A DNA stretch of 64,000 nt from Gnetum montanum (Eukaryota; Streptophyta; Gnetopsida; Gnetales; Gnetaceae), in contig MNCI01030720.1 of the NCBI GenBank assembly GCA_015680685.1, positions 63,714 through 127,713 of the forward strand. The letters run 5' to 3'. Positions within the stretch are counted from its first letter, which is position 1; each line of letters begins with the position of its first letter. Positions 36,434-47,739 of this stretch are shown piece after piece. Under the pieces are notes generated by a model. The model saw only the letters and a program-made list of their open reading frames with translations. It was not told the origin of the DNA and did no database searches. The position numbers and the translations under genes are program-made.

Positions 36434-37144
36434 TCATTTGGGTGTGTTGGCCTTAGGCACAGCATTGGTTGCCGTAGGTGTACCACCAAAGAATTCTTCT
36501 TCCAAAACTTGCACCATGTTTATGTCATGGATAGTTGAAGAGGAAGCATTATCACCATGGATGATAACTTGACCACCTTCATATGGAATATGGATTTCTT
36601 GGTGGATGGGAGAGGAGATGGCCCTTAGTTGGGCTAGCCAAGGCCTACCTAGAATCATGTTTAAACCTAGCATCTTCTCTATAACAGTGAAATCTACACC
36701 AGTGGGGAATTGCTCTCCTGCCACAAAGGCTAAGTTGATTTTACCCTTGACTGTAACATGTGAACCGTTGAAGGATTTTAGACACATGGTTTTGGTTGGC
36801 CTGATTTCATCTTCCAAGCCTAGCTTGTCGATGACGAAGTACAATACTACGTTTGTTGCTGCACCATCATCAACATGTACTCTACGGATGGTACATTGTC
36901 CAACACGAATGCTAATGGATAGTGGAGCTGTAATAACCTCCCCTTGTTTGGGGTTGACTTTGACTACATTATTGTGGAAAACTAAAGATGTTGAACTTGA
37001 TTCTTGTGGTGTAGGAGGCAGCATTGTTCCACGTATGGATGCCTCATCTGCAGGGATGTCCTCTGCAATAGGAATGGAGGCCAATATCTTGGCCAATGCT
37101 TGGTAGTGAACAGATGAATTCATGACCAGGTCATATAAGCTCAA
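36434..37144 (-). pseudogene. N1 aspartic protease
   Basis: A 236-codon minus-strand frame without stops. RVHVDDGAATNVVLYFVIDKL (about 36890-36830) is the active-site region, where relatives read R-V-L-V-D-G-G-A-A. VDFTVIEKMLGLNMILGRPW follows at about 36690-36640, then SSPIHQEIHIPY. This pattern ('YNILLGRPWIH ... STYHQ') is that of Tat/Ogre proteases. The frame is notably intact compared with neighbours, fitting N1 being the youngest insertion. The Gly-to-Asp change next to the active-site Asp may inactivate it. Confidence 0.82.
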
Positions 37145-37177
37145 TATTGTGTTCTTTTACTTGAGTGCTTTTTTTAC

Positions 37178-37747
37178 CTAGGTTAGTGTAGCTATGAAGT
37201 CCTTGTCATTGGCTGTTGTGTTGGCTTTGACTTCCTCCATGTGGCTTGAGAGATAGATCTCTCGCAGAGGGGACTTAAGCTTGGTTTGCTTGGCCTGTTT
37301 TGGGGTAGGGGCCCCAGTGTTTAGTTGTTTTTTACCGGTTGTGATCTTTGCTTCAGCCATGGGAGTTGCAAGGTGCTTGTTTGTCCTCTTACATTTCCAT
37401 TTGGTGGGCCTACCTGGGTTGCTAATGGGGTCAACCCTTGAAGGAGGAGGGATCAAGATGTTGCCCACTATTGGGCTTCGGGTAGGTGAGGGGCCATCAC
37501 GTTGTGGTACTCTTATGACAAATGGTAATTTAGGTGGAGTTGTTGCATGGTCAACTTGTTGTGGCATCTTGATGATCAAAGGTTGCTTAGCATCATGCCA
37601 ATTTAACGTCTTAGCAAATGATTGCTGTGGAACTTTGACCACAAAGGGTGTTGTGGGTGCTCGAGGTGGTACTTTGATAATCAAGGGAGGCCTCTTGCTG
37701 GTGGAGGTGAAGGGAATCTTTGCCTTGCTGGAAGGCACATAGATCAC
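37178..37747 (-). pseudogene. N1 gag-protease linker region
   Basis: A 189-codon open minus-strand frame, very rich in Pro, Lys and Thr, with repeated words of the type PPLIIKVP, PFVVKVPQ, PFVIRVPQ. These are short internal amino-acid repeats (about 20-25 residues apart). No domain is recognised; the position between gag and PR suggests a flexible linker. N2 keeps a degenerate copy around 49535-49740 (PFFIRVLQ). Confidence 0.65.
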
Positions 37748-37939
37748 AAAAGGTTGTCACATAGGTTTAGACTTACCACCTATGCTAATGGAATTTATGA
37801 CATAGGAGGCATCATCTATGTTGGATTGACTCACTGTGTTGATCACTAGTTGGCCACATTTTATCATTCTCTGCAAGTCATCCTGCAAAGCATGACAATT
37901 TTCTGTACTGTGATCAGCCAATTGGTGGTAATGATAGTA

Positions 37940-39720
37940 TTAGTCCAACTTGAAGTGTTGTGGAATTGAGGGCTCATTTGGCACTGCTAAAGCAGGGTTC
38001 CTTAGTAGTTCGCAGTACCTATCATGTTTTTGGGGGGTAATTACTGATACATGTTTGTGTTGGATTTGCCTAGCTTTTAAGAGTTGCTCTAGTAGTTCAG
38101 AGGGTTGCACCAGCAATGGTGTATACTTTGAGCAGTCCTTATGCTGAAAGTTGGATCTCAGGGTAGCCCTTGTCAATGTAGGTGATTTGGTGCCAAGATT
38201 GGCGATTTTGTTAGTTGGGGCTTTGGGCTGCTTAGCTATTGGGCCCTGGTTGGTTGCTCTTGTGCTTGTGGCTACTATTACCACTGTTGTGTTTTGCTTG
38301 CAAGAATGTTGGTTTCTGTAGGCCACATAGGCTGGATCATTGCTAGCTTGCACTACTTCCTCTATGCTTTTTGCTTGGGCAAAGGCTTGGCTAAGAGACT
38401 TTGGGACTAGATAATAAAGCTTGGACTTAATGAAGTCATTTACTACACCTTTAAAGATAGCTAGTAGGTGTGTCTTCGCTAAGGGTTCATGCATTTCGTT
38501 CAATGCAGCATTCCAACGTTGAAGGAATTTTGGCATGGGCTCTAGAGAACCCTATTTAACTTGCATAAGTTGGTCAAGGGTTGCTTCAAGCATTAGGTTG
38601 TACCTGAAGCATGTCACAAACTAGCTTATGAGATCCTCCAAAGAGGAGATTGAGGCCTTGGGTAGTGCACAATACCAATCTAAGGCCTTATCCATGAGTG
38701 ACATGGGGAACACGTGCATGATGGTATGTGGCCAACCTTGAAGGAGTAGGCATTCATATCGAAATGTGACCAAGTGTGCATTGGGATCTCCTTCTCCATT
38801 GTACTTGGTAAATTGAGGTAGTTGGGCCCCAGTTGGAAGAGTTAGGGATGGTACCATAGGACTTATGGGATCATCTTGGTAGAAGTCCACCATCTTAATG
38901 GTGTTAGAGGAGGCAGCCTTAAGTCGGTTGATCTCCTCTATTAATCTTTCGATTAACTGGAATGCTTGATCCAAGCTTGGGGATGTGCCAGCTAGTTGCA
39001 TTGGCTGGGCTTGGGTTGGTTGCATAGCACACGATAGAATTGTTGCTTCTGGAGTCTACCAATTTAATGTCGTAGTGGATGGGTGTTACTAGTTTAACGT
39101 AGTAGCGGACGATTGCTGATGTAATGGCTGAGCGATGGGTGCGGTGATTAGAGTGGGCCACACATGGGTGGGTTGGACAGACACCATAGACACTGATGAG
39201 ATAGGCAGGATGTAGGATGCCTAAGTTATTTGGGGCTGGGAGGTGGCCCCTACATGAGCATAGTGCTGGGTAAATGCATTAGTTATTTGCAAGGAAGGCT
39301 GAATTGACATGGTCGCTATTTTGGAGGGGTTGGGTGGACCAAACCGAGGAGGGGCTGTACTAGGGAGTGGTTGTTGGAAGACGGTGTGATGGTGGCTCTC
39401 ATGTTCAGAGTAGGCCTCGAACTCATCTTCCTCATTCTGTGAGGCCTCCTCGAAGGTTGTCCCTGCATCATGCTTGTTTGCATGGATGAGTTGGGACAAC
39501 AATTGGTGGTAGGGCTCCGTGAGTGGGATTAAGTCAAACAAGGAGGGGTTATACTCTCATCCATTCTGGTGGACTCATTCGTAGTCCTGTTTTGCCTCTA
39601 AATCAAGGTAATCCACTAGTAGTCTTGCTTGGATTTTGGTACAAACAAAATTGTATTGTTTGTGGCTTAATGCAGCATGCTTTGGCTATATTATGGTATC
39701 AAATGTGTTAGACACCAACA
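37940..39720 (-). pseudogene. N1 gag
   Basis: Minus-strand gag in three main open pieces: 39541-39221, 39025-38621 and 38536-37940. The N-terminal part is Glu/His/Pro-rich. The middle has LDQAFQLIERLIEEINRLK (coiled-coil-like), YNGEGDPNAHL and DKALDWYCALPKASISSLEDL, the classic gypsy gag core ('Y.G.GDPxxHL ... AxxWYxxLPxxSIxSFxDL'). The last piece has FLQRWNAAL and LSQAFAQAKSIEEV. No CCHC knuckle is visible. Short repeat-like insertions (GTTTAACGTAGTAGCGGA near 39095) interrupt between pieces. Confidence 0.82.
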
Positions 39721-39920
39721 TGAAAGGTTGATCTAGATTCATATTCATAGATCAGGTTGTGAGAGTTGTTGTTTGCAGAAAATGGCCAACTCTGAAAATA
39801 GCTGAAAATGACTAAATCTACTGGTAGCAAAAAAATGGCTAACTATAAAGATGCAGAAAAAATGCTGCTAAGTATGAAAATGTAGAAAAATGCTTAAATA
39901 TGAAAATGCAAAAAAAAATA

Positions 39921-39938
39921 TCCCTCCTTCTAGCGCCA
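39921..39938 (-). other. N1 primer-binding site
   Basis: Minus-strand TGGCGCTAGAAGGAGGGA lies five bases after the 5' LTR end at 39944. It starts with TGG as a tRNA-primed PBS must; I cannot name the tRNA. It differs from the tRNA-Asp type sites of M, O and X. Confidence 0.7.
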
Positions 39939-39943
39939 AAAAC

Positions 39944-40821
39944 TGTAATGACAAAAAATGTCGATGGCTGAAAACACTGAGAGGCCTTCAGGCACATAGC
40001 CTAACCCTAAATCCACGCGAGGGCCACACTGGAGAAAATGGATTTAGGGTGCCCTAAACGGTCTAGTCGATCAAATAGGGACTTAATCGATGTACAATAA
40101 CCCTTTTGTAAACAATGATTTTAAATGGGATACTTGGTAGTAAAATAAAAAGAAAGCATAATGTGCACATCAGTAGAAGTATGCTAAAGTGCATAATAGT
40201 ATAATGGATACGAGTAAATGCTTAACAGTGCCAAATAAATGCTATAATCAGCCAAAAAGAGAATTTGAATAGAATGATGCACCGACCTGAAAAAGGGTAC
40301 AAGTATACAAAGTGTACAATAGGCATAGTAGGAGTAGAGTCATAGCCTCAGTGGTGTCAGGCTGTGAAATCTAGTTCTCACTGTGATAAACTGTGTCTCC
40401 TAGGTCAGTGGTCATAGTATACCATGTGATGTATTTGTGCCTCTCTGTCGATGTGGTGTGCTCTGGGTCTCATTCACCACAGAGATAGGTGCCAAGATGC
40501 CAAAATGCCAAAATGCCTTGCTGGTGAAGAAAAAATGGAAGCTTCTATCCTCTCTCCCCTCTTTTAGAAAAAAGGGATCGTAGAGGTATTTATAAGGCTA
40601 AGGTTAGCCTAAAGTGCGGATCAGGTGCCATGTGGTAGTGTGGTAGGTAATAACGTGTAACAACATGTAACAGCGCATAACAACACGTAACAATGTGAAA
40701 CAGCATAGCGTAACAAGGTGCTACACTATGCAACATAGCAGCACGTTGAAAGTGTCATCGTTCTAACACTTAACCATATTTGCAGTCGCGATGTTGAGAC
40801 CCGAAATTTTTTGGTGTTTCA
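39944..40821 (-). repeat. N1 5' LTR (878 bp)
   Basis: Match of 33650-34499. It carries a longer array of GTAACA-type units (40650-40730), which explains part of the 28-bp length difference. Confidence 0.92.
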
Positions 40822-40826
40822 GCCAT

Positions 40827-41735
40827 GGCATGTTGGTAGGTTGCTCCTGCATTCTCTAGGCTGAAAGGCATCATTGTATAGCATAATGTACCCCAAGGGG
40901 TCATACAGGTGGTACTAAGCTAGTGCTTTGGGTTCATCTAAATCTAGTTATAACCAAAGAACCTGTCAATAAAGGACAACAAAGCATGACCAACCATGGT
41001 ATCAATTAATTGATCAATACTAGGCAATGAAAATTCATCTTTGATGGTTCCCTTGTTTAGGTCTTGGAAGTCTATGCAAATGTGTTTGCTTCTATTTTTC
41101 TTAGGTACAACTATGATGTTGGAGACCCAGTCTACATAGTTAATGCCAACCTTGTAAAGCTTGCTGATTTCATTGTTAATGCTAGCCTTGTACAACTATG
41201 ATGTTGGAGACCTAATAAAACCAGCCTTGTAAAGCTTGGTGATTTCATTGTGGACTACCAATGCCAACTCAGGCCTAACCTTACAGGATTTTTGTTTCAC
41301 TAGTTTTAAGTAGGGATTAAGGATCATGTTATGTTGCACCATGCGAGGATCTAGGCCAAGCATGTCCTTGTAGGACCATGCAAATGCCTTGATGTTGTTG
41401 TTGAGTGTCTTTGTGATGCTTTCGATGTGTTGAGGCTCTAACAAGGAACTAAGTTTCAATGTTTTCACCTCACCTTTAAGTGTCACTACAAGGAATTTAA
41501 TGAGGAGATCCTTAGTGACATCACCTACCTCTAGATTAAGAACCCTAATTAGATGGTTGGGACAATCTAGCAGTGCTTCTATGAATGTTACATAGTCATC
41601 ACGAACCATGGGCTCAAGGTCTAGGCATTGGGCATTGATGCATTAGATGAGATCACTATGAGGTCCAGTGAGAACTAGAGGTAAATGAAGAGACTCGTAT
41701 GTGCTCATGCTGTAATCCTGCAACATATCCTCCAA
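40827..41735 (-). pseudogene. N2 reverse transcriptase, N-terminal part
   Basis: Minus-strand frames 41609-41196 and 41195-40944 show FAWSYKDMLGLDPRMVQHN, then KLYKAGFI (the RT start), VVPKK, ICIDFQDLNKGTIKDEFSLP and LLSFIDRFFGYN. Next to N1 come TPWGT, MPFSLENAGATYQ and HAMA (40900-40827). RT continues past N1 at 33644. A direct duplication offset by about 85 bp (41105-41189 and 41190-41252) repeats the NEI-KLYKAG stretch. The stop at 41196-41198 lies in the duplicated part. Confidence 0.85.
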
Positions 41736-43912
41736 AATAACTAGAAAGAATGTCAAGCCACATCTATCTTAATAAAGTCGAAATGCATAACATGAAGAAA
41801 CCAATGTAATTAATAATGGCCTAACCATGTAAAAGTAGACATTAGAAAGGCAAGCATGTGAACCAGTTTCAGGCCTTGGCAAGCCATGTTTGCCAGTTTA
41901 AGGTCTTAGTAGACTGCAATTTGTGCAAGGTGCATTAGTTCAAGCTAGGAAAAGAGCATTTGGATTGTGGGATCGGGCTAGGCATTCATTGGGCAACTAA
42001 AAAAATCTTAGAAATTTTCTAGTCTAGGATTGTTAGAAAAAAGTCAAAAAATTTTCTAACTTTGGCTACTATGTTTACCCCTTGCTATGCTTGCCTCCTC
42101 TTGCTATGCTCCACAAGAAACTTGGAAAATTTTCCTAAGTGTGGGAGCATCAGTGTAGTAGGTAGTGCATTTAATTACCCTAGGGGGTATATATGCATGA
42201 TTTACTAAGGGTAAACTATCACTTTTCAAAGTGTAAACAAGGAGTTATAGAGCATAGCATAGTTTGAAGTGATAGCCAAAGCATAGCAAGTGAAGTGCAA
42301 TGACTAGAGCATAGCACCATGATGACATGACATAGTGACTATCAACACCCCAAACTTGCCAATGTGGAAGAGGGAAGGCAAGCCCTAGAACACCTGCGTG
42401 GATTTAGGTGAAGAAGAGGAAAGCACTGCTAACTACAAGATACACTCACTACACTTGTCCCTTTTGTACCATTTTCCTTTGCATTTTGGATTTTCTTTCT
42501 TATGTTGGGGTTTGGGTCATGGGGCAACTTGCCTTGGTAGGGACCATCGCCACCCTAGCCACCTTGGCATCTGTGACTAGGAAAAGAAAATGTGCACATG
42601 GGTTCTAGGTCTTTATCTCTGTTGATACATTATTTTATTATGACTAGCTGTGGTGAATGGGACAAGGGGCAATGCATGGGTTACAAGGGATTTGGTACAT
42701 TTGAGGTACACAATGTGTGGGGATGAGGAAGAGGAAAAAGAAATGAGGGTTTTGTCCTAGCAATGAACTGGGATTTCCATCTTTGGGGCCACACCATGTG
42801 GATGACACAGAATGGGACAAAAAATGGCCATGGACAGGGCATGTGTGGCCAAGGTTTCTTTATCTCTTCCTCTTCTTTCTTTTATTTTGTCTTTATGTTG
42901 GTGCATGGGTAAGGGCAATTGGCAGATTAGGGCAAGAATTACAACTAACTTGGCCACAACTAGGGGACAAGGTTTTGCCTTTGCTTATTTTATGATGCAA
43001 GGCAATGTAGGGCAATGACAAAGGGAGGGTTGGGCTTCACAGAGACACATGGGAAGAAATCCATAGGGTTAAGGGAAGGGATGGTGGCACGGCTTCAAGG
43101 GCAATAGCCACAATGAGGGGGTGAATGGGGCTAGGGAGATCGCCTAGGCCACGGCCATGGTGACTACCCCAGCACATGTTATTGGCTTATAATGGCACTG
43201 GGTAGCATAATGAAGGAGATGTAATGATAGAGGCTCAAGTGTTGGTGACTACACTCCCCAAGGAGCATAGCCAACACTTTTCTTGGATGCAACAGGATGC
43301 TACGCTCTCAATAGTTAGATCTTTATTGTCAACTTTTGGCTTATTTTGGGCCATGCCCCCCATGGGGACTGTAGTAAAAAATTATAAAAATTTGGGAATT
43401 TTTTGGCTACTCTCCCTAGAGAGTGTAGTAGATAGTTAGATGTTTTTTGGATATCTTACTACATCATCTAGAGTTAGAAAAATTTTGAAAAATTTTGAAA
43501 AAGAAGTGAAAAACTAGAATACCAAATGCCCAAGATGCCAAGTGCAAAAATGCCAATGGTACAAATGCCTTATGCAAAACAAAATGCTAAATGCATGAAA
43601 GCTATGCCAAAATACAACTTTTGTGAGTTGGACATACGAATGTTAGAATGTACAAACCACGTTTGTGCAAATGGTATGAATGTAAAGTAAAAGGCTAATG
43701 CTACATTACTACTATACCCCAATGAGCACCAAGTAAGTCAAATATGTATCAAATTCCTATGCTCATGGGGCCCCATGGGGGATCCTAAGGATATATTTCT
43801 AAGTTATGCTATTATAAGCTTGATTTGCAAATTTTGCTAAGTGAATATTTTATGTCAAAATGCATTCTATTATGTACTAATGCTACATTCATTTGCTATT
43901 TTGCAATTTCAG
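41736..43912. other. N2 spacer between RT and the antisense gene-like unit
   Basis: Mostly without a supported gene. It contains two GTTTNAGGYCTT repeat units (41870-41925). Stretches at 42070-42360 and 43260-43450 are rich in CTATGCT/AGCATAG and GAGTGTAGTAG words like those in the N2 LTR, so a piece of LTR-like or promoter sequence may have moved here. Several short frames at 42400-43020 overlap on both strands and look random. The end near 43911 is a good 3' splice site (TTGCAATTTCAG). Confidence 0.45.
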
Positions 43913-46900
43913 GGTGCTACTGAAACCTGTCTTAGTGGTTTTGGAGCTCATCAGCATCATGTCTTACATTAGCCAACCCGTACCCAACATGCTTGCACCT
44001 AACATAAAGTTGGACCATCAGGTGGTGTGGTTTTGGCTAAGGGCAAGTGAATTCCTAGCTTACCTATTGCAACACTTTAGTGTAGCACTTTAGTGTAATC
44101 ATGTGGTCACACTTGGTAGTGGAGGCTACAAGCACTATCACCAAGACATTGTTAGCTAGGGCAAACTAGGACATATTACGATTCATGTCTGATGAGCCCA
44201 TGATTGGTGGTGATCGAGCAGGTGGCCCAAGACTAGGCCCTAGCAGCATTCATCCCTTAGCCAAGATCTAAAGCATCCTAGAGTTCTCTTATTATAACAA
44301 GAGAAATACCCCTTTGATTTCCATGAACACTTCCAAAACCCACCTAGGACTGTATATTGTGCTGAAGGGTAAGTGCTATTACTTTTCATTATATCTTACT
44401 CTCATTAGCCATGCTAGATTTACTAGCTACTAACTACAAATGTCCAATGCTAGATTTAAAGTTTATGATGAAGGATTCCACAACAAGACAAGGGCTCTCA
44501 CTTTAATCCATACCGCACTAGAGGTGTTTTCCTCTAGTCCAAGATTTTGAAAGGTAGTTATTGAACAGGTGGGAGAGGACTTAAAGGACTACCCCACCCA
44601 ATACCCGAAGGCATTCGAGTGGTGCTGAACCTACGATTAGCTTGATGAGAGATGGGTAAGCAGTAAGCCCATCTTTCAAGAGCTTATTGTGCCACCACCT
44701 ATGTCACACGTCATTTTTTCCATGTGAGTATTTGTTATGTTGGCTTGGCTCTTATTGCTCGTTCTCACACATGCATTAATTGTAGAGTGCTAACATTGTA
44801 TTTACCTATGTTACGACTGTTGTTGCTTTGAGAGAGGTAATAGTGGTCACCACTAGTCATAATGAGGGCACCCTCATTATGAAATATGATGACATAGAGG
44901 AGGCACAAGAGTGGTTGTGCTATCAGGCCTCAAATGCTCTAACTGGTCAACTTACGCATGCTGAGTTGATGGACCTTTTCTAGGCCCTTAGACCAAGCAC
45001 GCTAGTGATCGAGATGTTGACCATTATTAACTCCTTCATCCATGATGCTCACTACTTTGTTACTCCCATGCACAATGTGAGGGTAGTCTTGGACCTCAGT
45101 GATGCCTTCTTTGCTGACTTCTTTGGTCTTCCCTCTTAGAGCCCATTAATCATTAACAAGCCCAACCAAGAGGCAAACCAAAGAGAGAAGATTGAGAAGT
45201 GGCTAGGGACCACTCACTCTTAGAAAGGCATCATGGTTGGGAAAATGCATGTGCCTAAGGTTCAAAGGCTTTACCCTCTTTTCCATGCCGGTGCCTTTCC
45301 TAAGATGATCTCCTAAGGAAAGGTCCTTGGAGTAGAGCAAGCATGAATGATGCAAGAGGTTATAGAGGAGGGCACCAGGTTTAACTAGGCCTCTTCTATC
45401 ACTACTGGGTTATAAGCAAAGATCATCAGGCTTTGCCACAATGTCCATGCAATATCTCATTTTCACTTCATATTCTTCACAGGCTATCTATGAAGGCTTG
45501 CAAAGTTCTTGGTGATTAGGGATAGTAGACATTGGATTGTGTAGGATCACAAGCAATTGTCCAAGCCATGGATTAAGCATTTGTTCATCAACACTTGTGT
45601 GCAGGACCCTCCAGAAGAGATTGAGGAGTCATATTCAGTTACAAAAAAGGTGCATCTGGGAAGGTCATAGTCATGATATTCTCATAACAGTGCAGGTGAG
45701 TGTCCACCAATGGTTATTCGGGATGCAAAGAGGGTGGAGCGGTATATTATGGAGATGGTGGGACCTTCCAAGGTAAAAATCAAGAGGCTACACCCAACAG
45801 AGGAGACTCCCCTTAGAGTTGGATGAGCAGGCATCAAGAAAGTCCACCTTAAGATACCCACACTCCATACGGTGTTTGCAGGTTAATGCACATCATAGAA
45901 GTATATGGCTTATATATTTTTTTATTTTTGGTTTATTATGCTATGCTAATACTACTACACTCTGTGAGTCAGGTAAGAGGGCTACTAAGGAAGCAGTAGT
46001 GATGATAGTAGGCACGATGGACACAACCCTTCCTCATGTTGAAGAGGAAGTAGTTCATAGGGAGGAGCCACCAGAGGTCCTAGAGATCTCCCAATAGTTT
46101 GATGTGGAGGGGTTATTCTGCCTTGAGGGTGATTTCACCAACCTCTTCAATGATGTGTAGCTAGGATATCCACCTACACTGACATTCGAGGGCTTGCTTG
46201 GTAAGCACTTTGTGTTATTTTCTACTTTTTCCTTTTGCTCTTAAGCCTTTAACTACTTAGTTATCACTAAACATTGCATTGTGTTTGCATTGCAACCTCA
46301 GACCTTCTTACTAGTAATCCATCACCATTGCCTACCCATCGCATGAAGCCATGGGTAGAGACACCAAATAAATTTTCCTTCATGAAAGGCATCATGGAGG
46401 ACATGGTGGACCACATACAACAGGCAGATCTCAGACTCAGTATGCATGTCATTTTTCTTGAATTAATTTACTAATTCTATGGCTTAGCCTATTGCTAATA
46501 TTGGTTTGTCCATTGTATGTTAATAGGTGCTAAGCTTCACTAGGATCCAAATCAGGTAGCTCATGTGGATTCCATCCTTGAGTACCTCCCCTTAGGTGGA
46601 GCAAGTGCCTCATCATGTGTATGAGGCAGTGAGCAAGTGCACACTTTCTAGAGCAAAGTCATTGTGGAGTTGTAGGTGCTCGAGTGAGCACCTATGGAAA
46701 TGTGTGCATGAGCTCCAGGAGGCAGTGGTGAGCATGACCACAAAGAACAAGCACCTCCAGTCCCATTATGACTTCTTGTTACCTTGAGCATAGAAGGATG
46801 GTACCTGGCAAACATCAAAGATATATTATGCTAGGTACTGGTTGATGATCCAAGGTAACAATGAGGCTACCCAGGAGATCATCGAGCAAAGGTTGTAGAT

Positions 46901-47545
46901 GGATCTACTCTCTTATAAGAATAAGTGGAATAACTTCAATGCCAAGGTGTGCAAATGGGGACATGTGTAGAAGGACCACAAGCACCACTACAAGTAGGAG
47001 TGGGTTACCTACTTACAGTAGCTCAAAGACAAGTCTGTGAAGGGTCATCACCTTAATATGTTCTTTGAGGCAATTGGTGGAAGTCAAGCCTTTGAGTTAT
47101 TTGCCCAACACATAGTGATTAGTGGTTCCCCAAAGTGAGAGATTCCTTGCCCTCAAGGAAGACTTCTATGGCCACCTTTCCTATGCAACCCCCTACATGG
47201 ATTGCTATGGACAAGGGCAAGATCCTTGTGGATGTTGACTTTGGCCACAAGGACTGGATGCAGTTATCAAAGGTTCAGATCCTCTAATGCTTGAAGGAGG
47301 GCCTTGATAAATTGCCTCCAGAGTCCGATGCAAGAGCCTCTTTGATTAATTTCTCTTTTTCCCTTTATGTTTTTTTATGTGTTAGCTTTGCACATTAATT
47401 CTATATTATAGTTTTTCACTTGCTAATTAATTTATTGTTTTGCATTGTTTTGAGACAGGCACCAAGTGATAATATAGGCCCCAGTAGAGCAGTAGAGGAG
47501 GAGAAGGAGGAACCTCAACCCCTGCCAGACACCATTGGCTGAGCT
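43913..47545 (+). pseudogene. Broken intron-containing gene-like unit antisense to N2, possibly PMD-like
   Basis: This plus-strand series of coding-like pieces is separated by plausible introns. The clearest is 46201-46301 (GTAAGC to CCTCAG); other sites are acceptors at 43912, 45482 and 47458 and donors at 44369 and 44724. Readable parts: NMLAPNIKLDHQVVWFWLRA (about 43990), AELMDLF, VIEMLTIINSFIHDAHYF and VVLDLSDAFFADFFGLPS (44950-45140), PPEVLEISQ (46070-46096). The 'H-Y-F ... V-x-L-D-L-S-D ... F-F-G-L-P' pattern recalls the plant mobile domain ('TFHLPxGEMTxTLEDVxxLLGLP'), but that is a tentative match. A homologous unit lies at 58145-62800. Stops occur in most exons. Confidence 0.5.
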
Positions 47546-47739
47546 GACCTAATGTAGCCCCACTATTGGGCAATTTTTCACTTTGACCATTTTTGTTACA
47601 TGGTCATGCTATGTAATCTTGCTAATAGAGATATAATAAAATTTTTTTTGTGATGAGAATTATGCGTGAAGTTTCATGTTTACTTTACTGCCTATTTAAT
47701 GTGGGTAATGTAACTAGTAGATGTGATTAGGCCTCTTGT

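Larger units (their letters stand above)
33650..40821 (-). mobile_element. Element N1: gag-protease-only relative of N2, inserted in N2 RT
   Basis: LTRs 33650-34499 and 39944-40821 are flanked by perfect duplications GCCAT (33645-33649, 40822-40826). On the minus strand the order is PBS 39938-39921, gag, linker, PR, spacer with repeats, PPT 34516-34500. RT, RNase H and integrase are absent: PR ends at 36434 and only repeats and spacer follow. A short spacer piece near 35970-36010 (CCTGCAA and ACTAGAAAGAA) matches N2 at 41715-41760. This suggests N1 arose from an N2-like element by loss of pol. Length is 7172 bp. Confidence 0.92.

Noticed and set aside
36606-37106. A 166-codon plus-strand frame
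   Set aside because: It is the antisense shadow of the N1 protease, which has clear active-site and LGRPW motifs on the minus strand.
37281-37742. A 153-codon plus-strand frame
   Set aside because: Antisense shadow of the Pro/Lys-rich N1 linker; Gly/Val-rich as expected for the complement.
42398-43018. Cluster of 60-70-codon frames on both strands
   Set aside because: They overlap on both strands, are short and show no shared words with the retroelement genes or with the 58-62.8 kb unit.
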